Of a DNA stretch of 51,885 nucleotides, positions 17,628 to 25,657 are shown in pieces. The position numbers and the translations under genes are program-made. Source of the DNA: Acidobacteriota bacterium (GTDB lineage Bacteria; Acidobacteriota; Thermoanaerobaculia; Thermoanaerobaculales; Sulfomarinibacteraceae); contig WGCW01000076.1 of assembly GCA_015493585.1 (NCBI GenBank), positions 1 to 51,885 of the forward strand, given 5' to 3'. The notes beneath the pieces were generated by a model. It was not told the DNA's origin and did not search any database. It saw only the letters and a list, made by a program, of their open reading frames with translations. How positions within the stretch are numbered: the stretch's first letter is position 1; each line of letters starts with the position of its first letter.

Positions 17628-18626
17628 ATGAGCACACACATCATTGAAGAACGCAAAGAACATCGCGAGCAACAGGCTCGCGTGACGATGCCGGATCTCG
17701 AACCAGAAGCGGTTGAGATGCTGATCATGAGGATCAACGCGCTCAAACGTCAGCGCAACGCAGTGATCCTTGCGCACAATTACCAGGTTCCAGAGATCTT
17801 CGACAGGGTTGCCGACGTCACTGGTGACTCGCTCGAGCTGGCGCGGCGCGCGGCCGATTCCCATGCGGATCTGATCGTCGTCTGCGGCGTGCACTTCATG
17901 GCTGAGACCGCAAAGCTCCTCAATCCCGATCGAACCGTCCTGATCCCCGATCCCGAGGCGGGATGCTCACTCGCCGATTCGATCACCGCCGGGGATGTGC
18001 GCCAACTGCGCCGGAGATACCCTGGTCTTCCGGTGGTGACCTATGTCAACACCCCGGCCGAGGTCAAGGCCGAGTCAGATATCTGCTGCACGTCTGGGAA
18101 CGCCGTTGCCGTTGTCGAGTCGCTCGGCGTCGATCGCGTGATACTGATCCCGGACAGACACCTCGCGGAGTGGGTTGCCGGGGAGACGTCCGTTGAGATC
18201 GTCCGGTGGCGTGGGAGCTGCGAGGTGCATGAGCAGTTTGATCCCGGGCAGATTCGTGCGTACCGGCAGCGGACGCCCGGTGGCGTGGTCATCGCCCATC
18301 CGGAGTGTCCACGCGCCGTGCTGGACGAAGCCGACGTGGTGGGATCGACAGCCGGCATGATCCGGTATCTGGAGGAACACCATCCGGCTCAGGCCGCGTT
18401 GATCACGGAGGCTTCGATGACGGACAACCTGCGTTCCCGTTTCCCTCGCACGGCGTTTGAGACGGTCGAGCCGGTCTGCCCGTACATGAAACGGATCACC
18501 TTGACGAAGATTGTGCAGGCGCTCGAGAAAACCCAGTTCCGCGTCGAGATCCCGGCGGAGATTGCGGCGCGTGCTAGACGGTCGGTCGAACGGATGCTCG
18601 AGGTTGGACGAGGGGGCTCCAAATGA
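17628..18626 (+). CDS. nadA: Quinolinate synthase
   Basis: 332 residues. Condenses iminoaspartate (from NadB) with dihydroxyacetone phosphate to give quinolinate, using a [4Fe-4S] cluster. Family features: AVILAHNYQVPEIFD, VADVTGDS, VVCGVHFMAETAKLL (first cysteine), IPDPEAGCSLAD, CCTSGN (second ligand region), HPECP and VCPYMKRITL (last cysteine). ATG 17628 follows GGAGGG at 17619-17624; an upstream in-frame ATG at 17613 falls inside the operator palindrome and is less likely. The stop overlaps the nadB start as ATGA. Confidence 0.95.
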   Translation: MSTHIIEERKEHREQQARVTMPDLEPEAVEMLIMRINALKRQRNAVILAHNYQVPEIFDRVADVTGDSLELARRAADSHADLIVVCGVHFMAETAKLLNPDRTVLIPDPEAGCSLADSITAGDVRQLRRRYPGLPVVTYVNTPAEVKAESDICCTSGNAVAVVESLGVDRVILIPDRHLAEWVAGETSVEIVRWRGSCEVHEQFDPGQIRAYRQRTPGGVVIAHPECPRAVLDEADVVGSTAGMIRYLEEHHPAQAALITEASMTDNLRSRFPRTAFETVEPVCPYMKRITLTKIVQALEKTQFRVEIPAEIAARARRSVERMLEVGRGGSK

Positions 18627-20230
18627 CGCCATGTGCCGTAGAGGAGATGCGCACCGGCGTCGTCGTTCTCGGGACCGGCGTTGCGGGTCTTTCTGTGGCG
18701 CTGCACATCGGCGGCCGGAAGGTCCTGATGCTCAGCGAGACGGCGCCGGGGGAGGGAGGATCGAGCCCTGCAGCTCAGGGCGGGATCGCCGTGGCGCTCG
18801 GCGAAGACGACGACCCGGATCTGCACGCCGCCGACACGAGAGCTGCCGGCGCCGGTCTGTCTGATCCGGATGTCGTCCGGCTTGTGACGCGTGAGGGCCC
18901 GGAACGTGTTCGTGAGCTCCTCCGCATTGGGGCGCGCTTCGACCGGGAGGCCGATGGACGGCTTGCCCGCGGGCGCGAGGCGGCCCATGGACGCCGGCGC
19001 GTCGTGCATGCGGCGGGAGATGCGACGGGTGCGGAGGTCGTCCGCGCGCTGGCGGCGGCGGTGGCCGCAAAACCCAACGTTGGGATCGTCACCGGCTGGA
19101 GCGCCGAACGTATCCTCCTCGATGGGGACCGCTGCGTTGGCGTCGCCGCCACCAATGCCGAGGGGCGATGTCTCGTGATCACGGCACCGGCCGTTGTGCT
19201 GGCCACGGGGGGCGCAGGGCGGCTCTACGCGCACACGACCAACCCCGGCCCCGGCGGTGGCGCGGCGCTCGGCATGGCCGCGGAGGCGGGCGCGCGCCTG
19301 GCCGACCTCGAGATGGTGCAATTTCATCCTACGGCGCTCGCCGATGGGAGCGATCCGATGGCGCTGCTGACCGAGGCGCTCCGGGGCGACGGGGCGGTGC
19401 TGATCGATGGTGAGGGGAGCCGGGTGATGGATGGGGTCCATCCGGACGGTGATCTCGCGCCGCGAGATGTTGTCGCCCGCGCCATTTGGCGGGCGCAGCG
19501 GACGGGCCGGCAGGTCTTTCTCGATGCGACCAGACTTGGAGAGCGCTTCGCACAGCGCTTTCCGACGGTCTGGGGCATCTGCCAGAGCCGCGGGCTCGAT
19601 CCAACGCGCGAGCCGGTCCCCGTCTCTCCGGCGGCCCACTACCACATGGGTGGTGTGCTGACCGACACGTGGGGGAGGAGCTCGATCCCCGGGCTCTGGG
19701 CGTGCGGCGAGGCCGCGTGCACGGGGCTGCATGGGGCCAACCGCCTGGCGAGCAACTCCCTCCTGGAGGCGCTGGTTTTCGGATGGCGAGTTGGACAGGA
19801 TATCGAAAGCGCCATCCTTCCGGTACCGGCACGCCGTGTGGCTAGCCTGGCGGCGGTGACGGCCACCGAACCGGATGCGCGCGTGACCAGCGTCCGGCGC
19901 AGGCTCCGGAATCTGATGTGGCGGTACGCCGGGGTTGAACGGGATGGTGCCGGCCTCGATACCGCCGCCGGAGAGATCGAGCGCATGCGGTCCTCGCTCA
20001 CCGTACCGGCCGTCCGCCTGCGCCACGAGCTCGAGGCGGCCCGCTTGATCGTCATGGCGGCTCGCGCCCGGCGGGGGAGCTGTGGCGCACACTTCCGGAG
20101 CGATGCGCCAGCCGGTGCTCCGGAACCACCGTACCGGCTCGTCATCGATCCTGCGGAGAACCATCTGTGGCGGGTTTCCGGAACGGTCGCCCACCCGATC
20201 GCCCATGCCGGTCTGGAGGTGTCCGTATGA
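18623..20230 (+). CDS. nadB: L-aspartate oxidase
   Basis: 535-residue FAD enzyme oxidising L-aspartate to iminoaspartate. Seen: the dinucleotide-binding start VVVLGTGVAGLSVAL (about 13-27), SSPAAQGGIAVAL, the substrate-side stretch EMVQFHPTAL, HYHMGGVLTD, and the FAD-binding end GLWACGEAACTGLHGANRLASNSLLEALVFG. A C-terminal helical region follows, as in the succinate dehydrogenase/fumarate reductase flavoprotein family. AHYHMGG and the setting between nadA and nadC favour NadB over SdhA. The start overlaps nadA, and the stop overlaps nadC (ATGA at both ends). A long minus-strand frame across it is an antisense shadow. Confidence 0.95.
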   Translation: MTPCAVEEMRTGVVVLGTGVAGLSVALHIGGRKVLMLSETAPGEGGSSPAAQGGIAVALGEDDDPDLHAADTRAAGAGLSDPDVVRLVTREGPERVRELLRIGARFDREADGRLARGREAAHGRRRVVHAAGDATGAEVVRALAAAVAAKPNVGIVTGWSAERILLDGDRCVGVAATNAEGRCLVITAPAVVLATGGAGRLYAHTTNPGPGGGAALGMAAEAGARLADLEMVQFHPTALADGSDPMALLTEALRGDGAVLIDGEGSRVMDGVHPDGDLAPRDVVARAIWRAQRTGRQVFLDATRLGERFAQRFPTVWGICQSRGLDPTREPVPVSPAAHYHMGGVLTDTWGRSSIPGLWACGEAACTGLHGANRLASNSLLEALVFGWRVGQDIESAILPVPARRVASLAAVTATEPDARVTSVRRRLRNLMWRYAGVERDGAGLDTAAGEIERMRSSLTVPAVRLRHELEAARLIVMAARARRGSCGAHFRSDAPAGAPEPPYRLVIDPAENHLWRVSGTVAHPIAHAGLEVSV

Positions 20231-21117
20231 ACGGTTTCGGCAACGGCGGCCGGCCAACGATGCCGCCGCTCGATCGTGTCGTCATCCCAGTCATCGAGAC
20301 AGCCCTGCAGGAAGATCTCGGCGTGGGCGGCGACCTGACCACGGATGCGGTGATTCCTCCAGGCTCGATCATTCAAGCGGCCATCGTGGCGAGGCAGCGT
20401 GGGCGTATCTGCGGAGCCGGGATCGTGTGTACCGTCTTCGAGAGGCTTGATCCAGACGTCAGATGCCGGATCGTCACACCGGATGCCGTCGATGTTGGGC
20501 CCGGTGAAGCAATCGTCGAGCTCGAAGGCCCGGCCCGGCCGATCTTGACCGGCGAGCGCACGGCGCTCAACATGCTCGGGCACCTGAGCGGGATCGCGAC
20601 GCTGACCGCGGCCTACGTCGAGGCGGTGGCAGGGACCGGCGTCCGGATCGTCGATACACGCAAGACAACTCCCGGGCTGCGAACGCTCGAGAAGTACGCC
20701 GTCAGGTGCGGCGGCGGCTCGAACCACCGGTTTGGCTTGGATGACGCCGTCCTGATCAAAGACAACCACATCGCGCTGGCGGGCTCAGTGGCCGCAGCCG
20801 TTGGGCGAGCCAGGACAGCGCTCGGCCACACCGTCATGATCGAGGTCGAGGTCGACGGGCTGGATCAGCTCGACGAGGCGCTGGCGGCCGGGGCACATGC
20901 GGTCCTGCTCGACAACATGGATGTGCCTACACTGCGGAGGGCCGTCGAGATCGTTGGCGGACGAGCGCTGACGGAGGCATCGGGTGGGGTTACGCTCGCC
21001 ACGGTACGTGCCGTCGCCGGAACGGGGGTGGACGTGATCTCGGTTGGGCGCCTGACCCACAGCGCCCCGGCGCTCGATGTTTCCCTCGACGTCCGCCCAG
21101 CTCACAGGCCGGCATGA
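20227..21117 (+). CDS. nadC: Nicotinate-nucleotide pyrophosphorylase (carboxylating)
   Basis: 296 residues. Converts quinolinate and PRPP to nicotinate mononucleotide with loss of CO2. Characteristic parts: ALQEDLGVGGDLTTDAVIP, GERTALNMLGHLSGIAT, VDTRKTTPGLRTLEKYAVRCGGGSNHR, KDNHI, EVEVDGLDQLDEAL, LLDNMD and EASGGV...GVDVISVGRLTHSA. ATG 20227 overlaps the nadB stop, completing a translationally linked nadA-nadB-nadC set that covers aspartate to NaMN. It should share NrtR control with nadA. Confidence 0.96.
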   Translation: MNGFGNGGRPTMPPLDRVVIPVIETALQEDLGVGGDLTTDAVIPPGSIIQAAIVARQRGRICGAGIVCTVFERLDPDVRCRIVTPDAVDVGPGEAIVELEGPARPILTGERTALNMLGHLSGIATLTAAYVEAVAGTGVRIVDTRKTTPGLRTLEKYAVRCGGGSNHRFGLDDAVLIKDNHIALAGSVAAAVGRARTALGHTVMIEVEVDGLDQLDEALAAGAHAVLLDNMDVPTLRRAVEIVGGRALTEASGGVTLATVRAVAGTGVDVISVGRLTHSAPALDVSLDVRPAHRPA

Positions 21118-21210
21118 TCCCGCGCTGCCAATGGCGTCCGTGCTGCCAGTCGAGGCGGTGCGTGCGCGCCTGGCTGGCTCACGGCAGCGGTGACGTGCAT
21201 AATGGCCCGC

Positions 21211-22083
21211 ATGAGTGAGACACCGGTCCCGGAGTACAGTCCGTCGTCGACGAGTGTGGGTCACGAACCTGGGGGCTTGACGCCCCGCGGTCCAGAGCCG
21301 TGGTGGAAGCGGCCGTTACGGGCGGTTCCAGTCATCATCGGGTTGAACCTCATTGTCTTTTTCATGTGGCAGCTTGCGGCGCAGAGTCAGGCGTGGCGTG
21401 ATTTCATGATCGTCAACTTTCTCATCAGTCCGTACCATCTCGCGCACGGGCTCTGGTGGACGATTCTGACCTCGGCGTTTTCGCACAGCGCCTTCTGGCA
21501 CTTTGCGATCAACATGATCGTGTTGTGGAGCTTCGGTGCCGTCCTCGAGCGGCTGTGGGGCGTTCGCGTCTTCGTGTCTTTTTACCTGATCGCAGCGATC
21601 GTCAGCTCTCTCAGCTACTGTGGCGTTGCCCAGTGGTTTCTGCATCAGCCACAGGTCCCGGCGCTGGGCGCATCTGGCGCCATCACCGGCTTGCTGATGG
21701 CGTACGCCCTGATCTTTCCAAAACAGAAGATCCTCCTGCTGGGCATCATCCCGATTCCGGCGTTCATCGGCGTCATGGCGTTCGTCGTGTGGGATCTCTG
21801 GGGTCTGTTCATCCAGCGCCATGGAGGGGGGCTGCCGATCGCCCACGGGGCACATCTTGGTGGCGCTCTTGCAGGAGCGGTCCTGTACTACGCCTGGCTC
21901 AAACCAAAAATCGAAGACGCGGTCAGCCGTGGCGAGCTCGCGTTGCCTCCGGTGTTGAGCCGCCGCGAGGAACGGGAGCTCAAACGGCTCAGCGAAAAAA
22001 TGCGGGACGAGGGTCCTGAGATGCTGACGCCGGAAGAGCGGCAGTTTCTGATCGAGATGCGTCGCCGTTTCGAACATCATTGA
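21211..22083 (+). CDS. Rhomboid family intramembrane serine protease
   Basis: About 290 residues with six transmembrane segments. Expected catalytic features are present: HFAINM (H-x3-N) in the second segment, the serine in ALGASGAITG, and the histidine in AHGAHLGGALAG. A soluble C-terminal tail of about 70 residues (RREERELKRLSEKMRDEGPEMLTPEERQFLIEMRRR) matches the short tail seen in many bacterial rhomboids. Starts: ATG 21211, ATG 21202 or GTG 21190. I prefer 21211 because CATAAT (21198-21203) lies 7 bases upstream and no Shine-Dalgarno is present, suggesting a leaderless mRNA. It cleaves membrane proteins within or near the bilayer; substrates unknown. No operon partner is clear. Confidence 0.9.
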   Translation: MSETPVPEYSPSSTSVGHEPGGLTPRGPEPWWKRPLRAVPVIIGLNLIVFFMWQLAAQSQAWRDFMIVNFLISPYHLAHGLWWTILTSAFSHSAFWHFAINMIVLWSFGAVLERLWGVRVFVSFYLIAAIVSSLSYCGVAQWFLHQPQVPALGASGAITGLLMAYALIFPKQKILLLGIIPIPAFIGVMAFVVWDLWGLFIQRHGGGLPIAHGAHLGGALAGAVLYYAWLKPKIEDAVSRGELALPPVLSRREERELKRLSEKMRDEGPEMLTPEERQFLIEMRRRFEHH

Positions 22084-22230
22084 CGGGCGGTCTGTTGAGG
22101 AATAGCTCCGGCGCTCCCTTGCTGTGACCGGGGAGGTATCCCGGCGCGCTTCGGGGTTTCCGTCGTGCCGGAATCGCCGGCGAAGGTGCTCGAACGGGTA
22201 CAATCGTGGGCGTGTGCTGAAGGAGGAGAG

Positions 22231-23898
22231 ATGCCAAAAACAGTTGGCGGTGAGATCAAGCACGACGTTGCGTACGAGCAGAACCGGGATTACTGGCTCA
22301 ACGAGCTGAGAATCCTCGATGCCCAGCGGAACACGATCAGCCAAGGCGGGGGCGAAAAAGCCGCGGAAAAGCAGCGGGCGAAAGGAAAGATGCTCGCACG
22401 GGAGAGAGTCGAGGCGCTGATCGACCCGGGAACCAGCTTCCTCGAGCTCGGAACGTTTGCCGCGTGGGAGATGTACGAGGAGTGGGGTGGGGCGCCGTCG
22501 GCGGGGGTTGTCATCGGGCTGGGCAGGATCAAGGGACGCGAGTGTGTCATCGTTTCCAACGATGCAACGGTCAAGGCGGGAGCCTGGTTTCCGCTGACGT
22601 GCAAGAAGGTGCTCCGTGCACAGGATATCGCGCTCGAAAACCACCTGCCGATCATCTATCTGGTTGATTCGGCGGGTGTGTTCCTCCCGATGCAGGATGA
22701 GATCTTCCCGGATCGCGATCACTTTGGACGGGCGTTCTACAACAACGCACGCCTCTCGGCGGAGGGGATCTACCAGATCGCGGCGATTATGGGTTCCTGC
22801 GTGGCCGGTGGCGCCTATCTGCCGATCATGTCGGACGAGGCGCTGATCGTCGAGGGAACCGGCACGATCTTTCTGGCGGGCGCACACCTCGTCAAGGCGG
22901 CCATCGGCGAGCAGATCGACAATCAGGCGCTGGGTGGAGCCGAGGTCCAGGTGGACATTTCCGGTGTCGTCGACGACCGCTTCCCGGATGACATGGCTGC
23001 GATCGAGCATATCCGGGCCCGGATCGGCGAGCTGTCAGATGGAGGGCGTGCGCCGTTCGACCGGGTCGAACCGCGAGAGCCCAAGGCAGACCCCGAAGAG
23101 CTCTTGGGGATCGTACCTGTGGACCGGGGCCGGCCGTACGACACGTACCAGATCCTGGCGCGGCTCCTCGATGGATCGGAGTTTGTCGAGTACAAGGCGA
23201 CGTACGGGAAGAGCCTGATCTGTGGCACCGGCAGGATCGATGGCTGGGCCGTCGGGATCGTCGCAAACCAGCGGCAGATCGTCTATCGCAGGCGGGGCCT
23301 GGAGCCGAACGAGCGCGAGATGCAGATCGGCGGTGTCATCTACTCCGATGCTGCTGACAAAGGCGCCCGCTTCGTTGAGCTGATGAATCAGAAACGGATT
23401 CCTCTGCTCTTCCTTCAGGATGTCACCGGATTCATGGTGGGCTCAAAGTCGGAGCGGGAAGGGATCATCAAGAACGGAGCCAAGCTTGTCAACGTCGTGG
23501 CAAACTCGGTGGTGCCGAAGATCACGGTCTTCGTTGGCAACTCATACGGGGCTGGGAATTATGCGATGTGTGGCCGGGCGTATGGCGCCAGGTTCTTTTA
23601 CGCCTGGCCGTCGGCGAGCATCTCGGTGATGGGTGGTGATCAGGCATCGAAAACGTTGCTGGCCATTCAGCTGAAGAACCGGGGCAAGGATGTCAGCGAG
23701 GAGGAGAAGGAACAGCTGCTCGCCGAGATCAAGGAGCGGTACCGGAAGGCGCTGGATCCACGCTATGGAGCGGCCCGGCTCTGGGTCGATGAGATCATCG
23801 ATCCACGGCAAACGCGGGAGCTCGTTGCTCGTAGCCTGGAGGCAGCCGCGCACAATCCAGAAATTCCACCGTTCCGTCAGGGAGTCTTGCAAACGTGA
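22231..23898 (+). CDS. Acyl-CoA carboxylase, carboxyltransferase (beta) subunit
   Basis: 555 residues. Transfers CO2 from carboxybiotin to an acyl-CoA. Has the two crotonase-like halves: N-terminal (LARERVEALIDPGTSFLELG, IYLVDSAGVFLPMQDE, IAAIMGSCVAGGAYLPIMSDEALIV) and C-terminal (LLFLQDVTGFMVGS, ITVFVGNSYGAGNYAMCGRAYGARF, AWPSASISVMGG). Length and the QDEIFPDRDHFGR region resemble 3-methylcrotonyl-/geranyl-CoA carboxylase beta chains; propionyl-CoA specificity cannot be excluded. ATG 22231 has AAGGAGGAGAG. A TACAAT -10-like hexamer lies at 22199-22204. No biotin carboxylase or biotin carrier gene is adjacent, so the alpha subunit must be elsewhere. Confidence 0.9.
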   Translation: MPKTVGGEIKHDVAYEQNRDYWLNELRILDAQRNTISQGGGEKAAEKQRAKGKMLARERVEALIDPGTSFLELGTFAAWEMYEEWGGAPSAGVVIGLGRIKGRECVIVSNDATVKAGAWFPLTCKKVLRAQDIALENHLPIIYLVDSAGVFLPMQDEIFPDRDHFGRAFYNNARLSAEGIYQIAAIMGSCVAGGAYLPIMSDEALIVEGTGTIFLAGAHLVKAAIGEQIDNQALGGAEVQVDISGVVDDRFPDDMAAIEHIRARIGELSDGGRAPFDRVEPREPKADPEELLGIVPVDRGRPYDTYQILARLLDGSEFVEYKATYGKSLICGTGRIDGWAVGIVANQRQIVYRRRGLEPNEREMQIGGVIYSDAADKGARFVELMNQKRIPLLFLQDVTGFMVGSKSEREGIIKNGAKLVNVVANSVVPKITVFVGNSYGAGNYAMCGRAYGARFFYAWPSASISVMGGDQASKTLLAIQLKNRGKDVSEEEKEQLLAEIKERYRKALDPRYGAARLWVDEIIDPRQTRELVARSLEAAAHNPEIPPFRQGVLQT

Positions 23899-23919
23899 TG
23901 CCCTGCCGTTGGAGATGCG

Positions 23920-24663
23920 TCATGCGTTGAGCTGAGCGATCCTTTGGGCTTCTTCAGGACTGAGCTCGAGAAAGTGCAGGGCGAACCCGGATTTGAACTC
24001 TCGTGCATGATCCGTGTGCCGGACGACGCGGGAGGGGACCCTGATCGGCCGGTCGGAGCCGGGGAGCTGGATCTCCGCAATGCAACTCGCTCCGACGCCA
24101 GGGCGTTGTGTTGATTCCACCAGGGCTCCGGTTATCGAGAGGTTCGCCACGCCGTTAACGGCAATTTTCCTGCCCTCACGGGTCAAGACTTGTACGCGTG
24201 TCGATGGCGGAGGCGTGAACCGCGGTGCCACACTCAAGAGCCGCTCGATCGTTGCATGCAGCGTGGGGATTGACGCCCAGCGCGCAAGTGCGGCGTTCAC
24301 GCCGGCGCCGACGAACCGTCTCGCACCACTGAGCAGCTCGGTGATCGAGAGGACGATGAGTCCGCATGAACGGCTCGCAGAGGTCCTCGAACGAAGCTCA
24401 CGCACGAAATTGCGGAGGACCATGTGGGGCAGCGGGTAGTTACACACGACGAGATCCCACCGTTGCGCTTTGAGAAGATCCAGCGCGCGGGACTCATCTG
24501 GTGACAGGGTTACGTGAGCAGCCGGGTCGTCGAGGGCGGTCATAATTCTCGTGAGGATCACCGGATCTGCAGCAACGACGAGCACGCGCCTCACGTGAGA
24601 CGTTCCCGATCCCTCTTCGATGTGCACGTGCTGCAAGGTGCTTCTCCGGTGGCTCGTCCGCAT
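23920..24663 (-). CDS. Pseudo-receiver and PilZ domain protein
   Basis: 247 residues. Residues about 24-145 have a response-regulator fold (VRRVLVVAADPVILTRIMTAL), but at the phosphoacceptor position the sequence is VVCN75YPLP, with Asn for Asp. It is therefore probably not phosphorylated there. Residues about 150-245 form a PilZ domain: NLSITG (174-179) fits the (D/N)xSxxG motif, but the RxxxR half is not clear, so c-di-GMP binding is uncertain. The frame opens at 24717, but a strong promoter (24696-24724) places the transcript start near 24690, so I chose ATG 24661-24663. A GTG further in (before RRVLVV) is another option. Such proteins typically tune motility or exopolysaccharide. Convergent with the carboxylase gene, 21 bases away. 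Confidence 0.75.
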   Translation of the reverse strand: MRTSHRRSTLQHVHIEEGSGTSHVRRVLVVAADPVILTRIMTALDDPAAHVTLSPDESRALDLLKAQRWDLVVCNYPLPHMVLRNFVRELRSRTSASRSCGLIVLSITELLSGARRFVGAGVNAALARWASIPTLHATIERLLSVAPRFTPPPSTRVQVLTREGRKIAVNGVANLSITGALVESTQRPGVGASCIAEIQLPGSDRPIRVPSRVVRHTDHAREFKSGFALHFLELSPEEAQRIAQLNA

Positions 24664-24695
24664 CCCATTGGAGCCTGCGGTGAACCCGTAGCTCA

Positions 24696-24724
24696 TTTGT
24701 ATTGTGTCCCAGTCCATCTGTCAA
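24696..24724 (-). promoter_or_regulatory. Promoter of the PilZ gene
   Basis: On the minus strand TTGACA (24724-24719), a 17-base spacer, and TACAAA (24701-24696). This is among the best sigma-70-like promoters in the window. It lies inside the 5' part of the longest open frame, so that frame's first codons cannot be translated from this transcript. Confidence 0.65.
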
Positions 24725-24838
24725 CGTGTGTGATCCAGATAACTTTCTTACCGTGTTGATGCGCGCGGCCGCCGTGCCGCCATCTCCATGGCACAATGTG
24801 GCGGGGCCAGACCCCGGCACGAAGGGGGGATCACCGTG

Positions 24839-25315
24839 ATGGATGAGGTGAGGTTTCAGAAACTGGCGGCTCTTTTCGAAACGCAGGTGCCATTTGTCGC
24901 ATTCCTGGGCATCCATTTTGTCAGCGTGGCAAGCGGGTCAGTTCGGATGGAGGTGCCATTTCAACCAAGCTTGATTGGAAACCCGGTGCTTCCGGCCCTT
25001 CACGGCGGCGTGATTGCCACGCTTCTCGATACCTGCGGTGGTGCAGCCGTGTGGTCCCAGATCGGGGAGTTTGACCGGGTTTCCACCGTTGACCTTCGGG
25101 TCGATTACCTGAGGCCGGGGCGGCCCGAGACACTCGTTGGAACGGGCCGGGTGATTCGTCTGGGCAACCGCGTCGGTGTCGTCGAGCTCAGGGCGTACCA
25201 CCCGGGAGCATCCGGCGAGCCGGTCGCCGTTGGTACTGGTGTGTACAACATCAAACGTGGCCAGCCGGGAAATGCACGCGATCTCGAGAAATTGATTGAT
25301 TCTCACCTCGAATAG
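24839..25315 (+). CDS. Hotdog-fold thioesterase, PaaI-like
   Basis: 158 residues from ATG 24839, preceded by AAGGGGGGA; GTG 24836 is an alternative. The hotdog core is seen as LPALHGGVIATLLDTCGGAAVWS. The HGG...D pattern is typical of 4HBT/PaaI thioesterases, which hydrolyse acyl-CoA esters in the cytoplasm. The second half (VDLRVDYLRPGRPETLVGTGRVIRLGNRVGVVELRAY) is the usual dimer-forming sheet. Divergent from the PilZ gene. The last codons and stop (SHLE-stop) lie in a 23-bp unit that is duplicated just downstream. Acyl substrate unknown. Confidence 0.88.
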   Translation: MDEVRFQKLAALFETQVPFVAFLGIHFVSVASGSVRMEVPFQPSLIGNPVLPALHGGVIATLLDTCGGAAVWSQIGEFDRVSTVDLRVDYLRPGRPETLVGTGRVIRLGNRVGVVELRAYHPGASGEPVAVGTGVYNIKRGQPGNARDLEKLIDSHLE

Positions 25316-25657
25316 GGGACAGTTCTCACCTCGAATAGGGGGCAGTGTTGAATATCGCTGACGTTGGCCTGCCACGTCGTTTCCCCCCCGCTCTCCCAGG
25401 AGTTTTCTCGCGGAGAATGCCGGGAGCGCGGAGAAAGACAGTGGCTCGTCAGAAACACAGCTCCTCGTCTTGTTCCAAGTCGAGAGCGAACGCGCGCCCA
25501 TCCCGGACGCCCCTCCCTCAGTGTCATCCTGAGTGGTGCGCCGAAGGCAAAGCCATCCCTCCCCAGTCATCCTGAGCCGGAGGCGAAGGATCTGGAGGGG
25601 GCGACAGGAAAGCCCGGGCCGTGGGGCCCGGGCTGGTCATTCTGAGAACGTCTGCGT
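25301..25657. repeat. Composite repeat region after the thioesterase gene
   Basis: The 342 bases between thioesterase and pepD hold no gene. TCTCACCTCGAATAGGGG occurs at 25301 and 25324 (23-bp period), the first copy being the end of the coding sequence. Module B follows (CAGTGTT ... TTCCCCCCCGC ... GGAGAAT.CCGGGAGCGCGGAG, 25342-25433) and recurs at 51603-51692. Two GTCATCCTGAG repeats follow, one (25566-25593) being the inverse of 8219-8246. A strong hairpin ends the block. Confidence 0.8.
25611..25634 (-). terminator. Probable terminator hairpin after pepD
   Basis: AGCCCGGGCC (25611-25620) and GGCCCGGGCT (25625-25634) form a perfect 10-bp, all but one pair G-C-rich stem with a 4-base loop. 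It lies 24 bases beyond the pepD stop. On the minus strand it is followed by TTTCC, so it could end the pepD transcript, though the T run is short. Confidence 0.5.

Noticed and set aside
16346-17746. 466-residue minus-strand frame
   Set aside because: Antisense to nrtR and would run through the nadA operator; no domain recognisable.
18389-20257. 622-residue minus-strand frame
   Set aside because: Antisense to nadB; length is due to high GC at third positions. nadB motifs are complete on the plus strand.
21316-23010. 564-residue minus-strand frame
   Set aside because: Antisense to the rhomboid and carboxyltransferase genes, both with intact active-site motifs.
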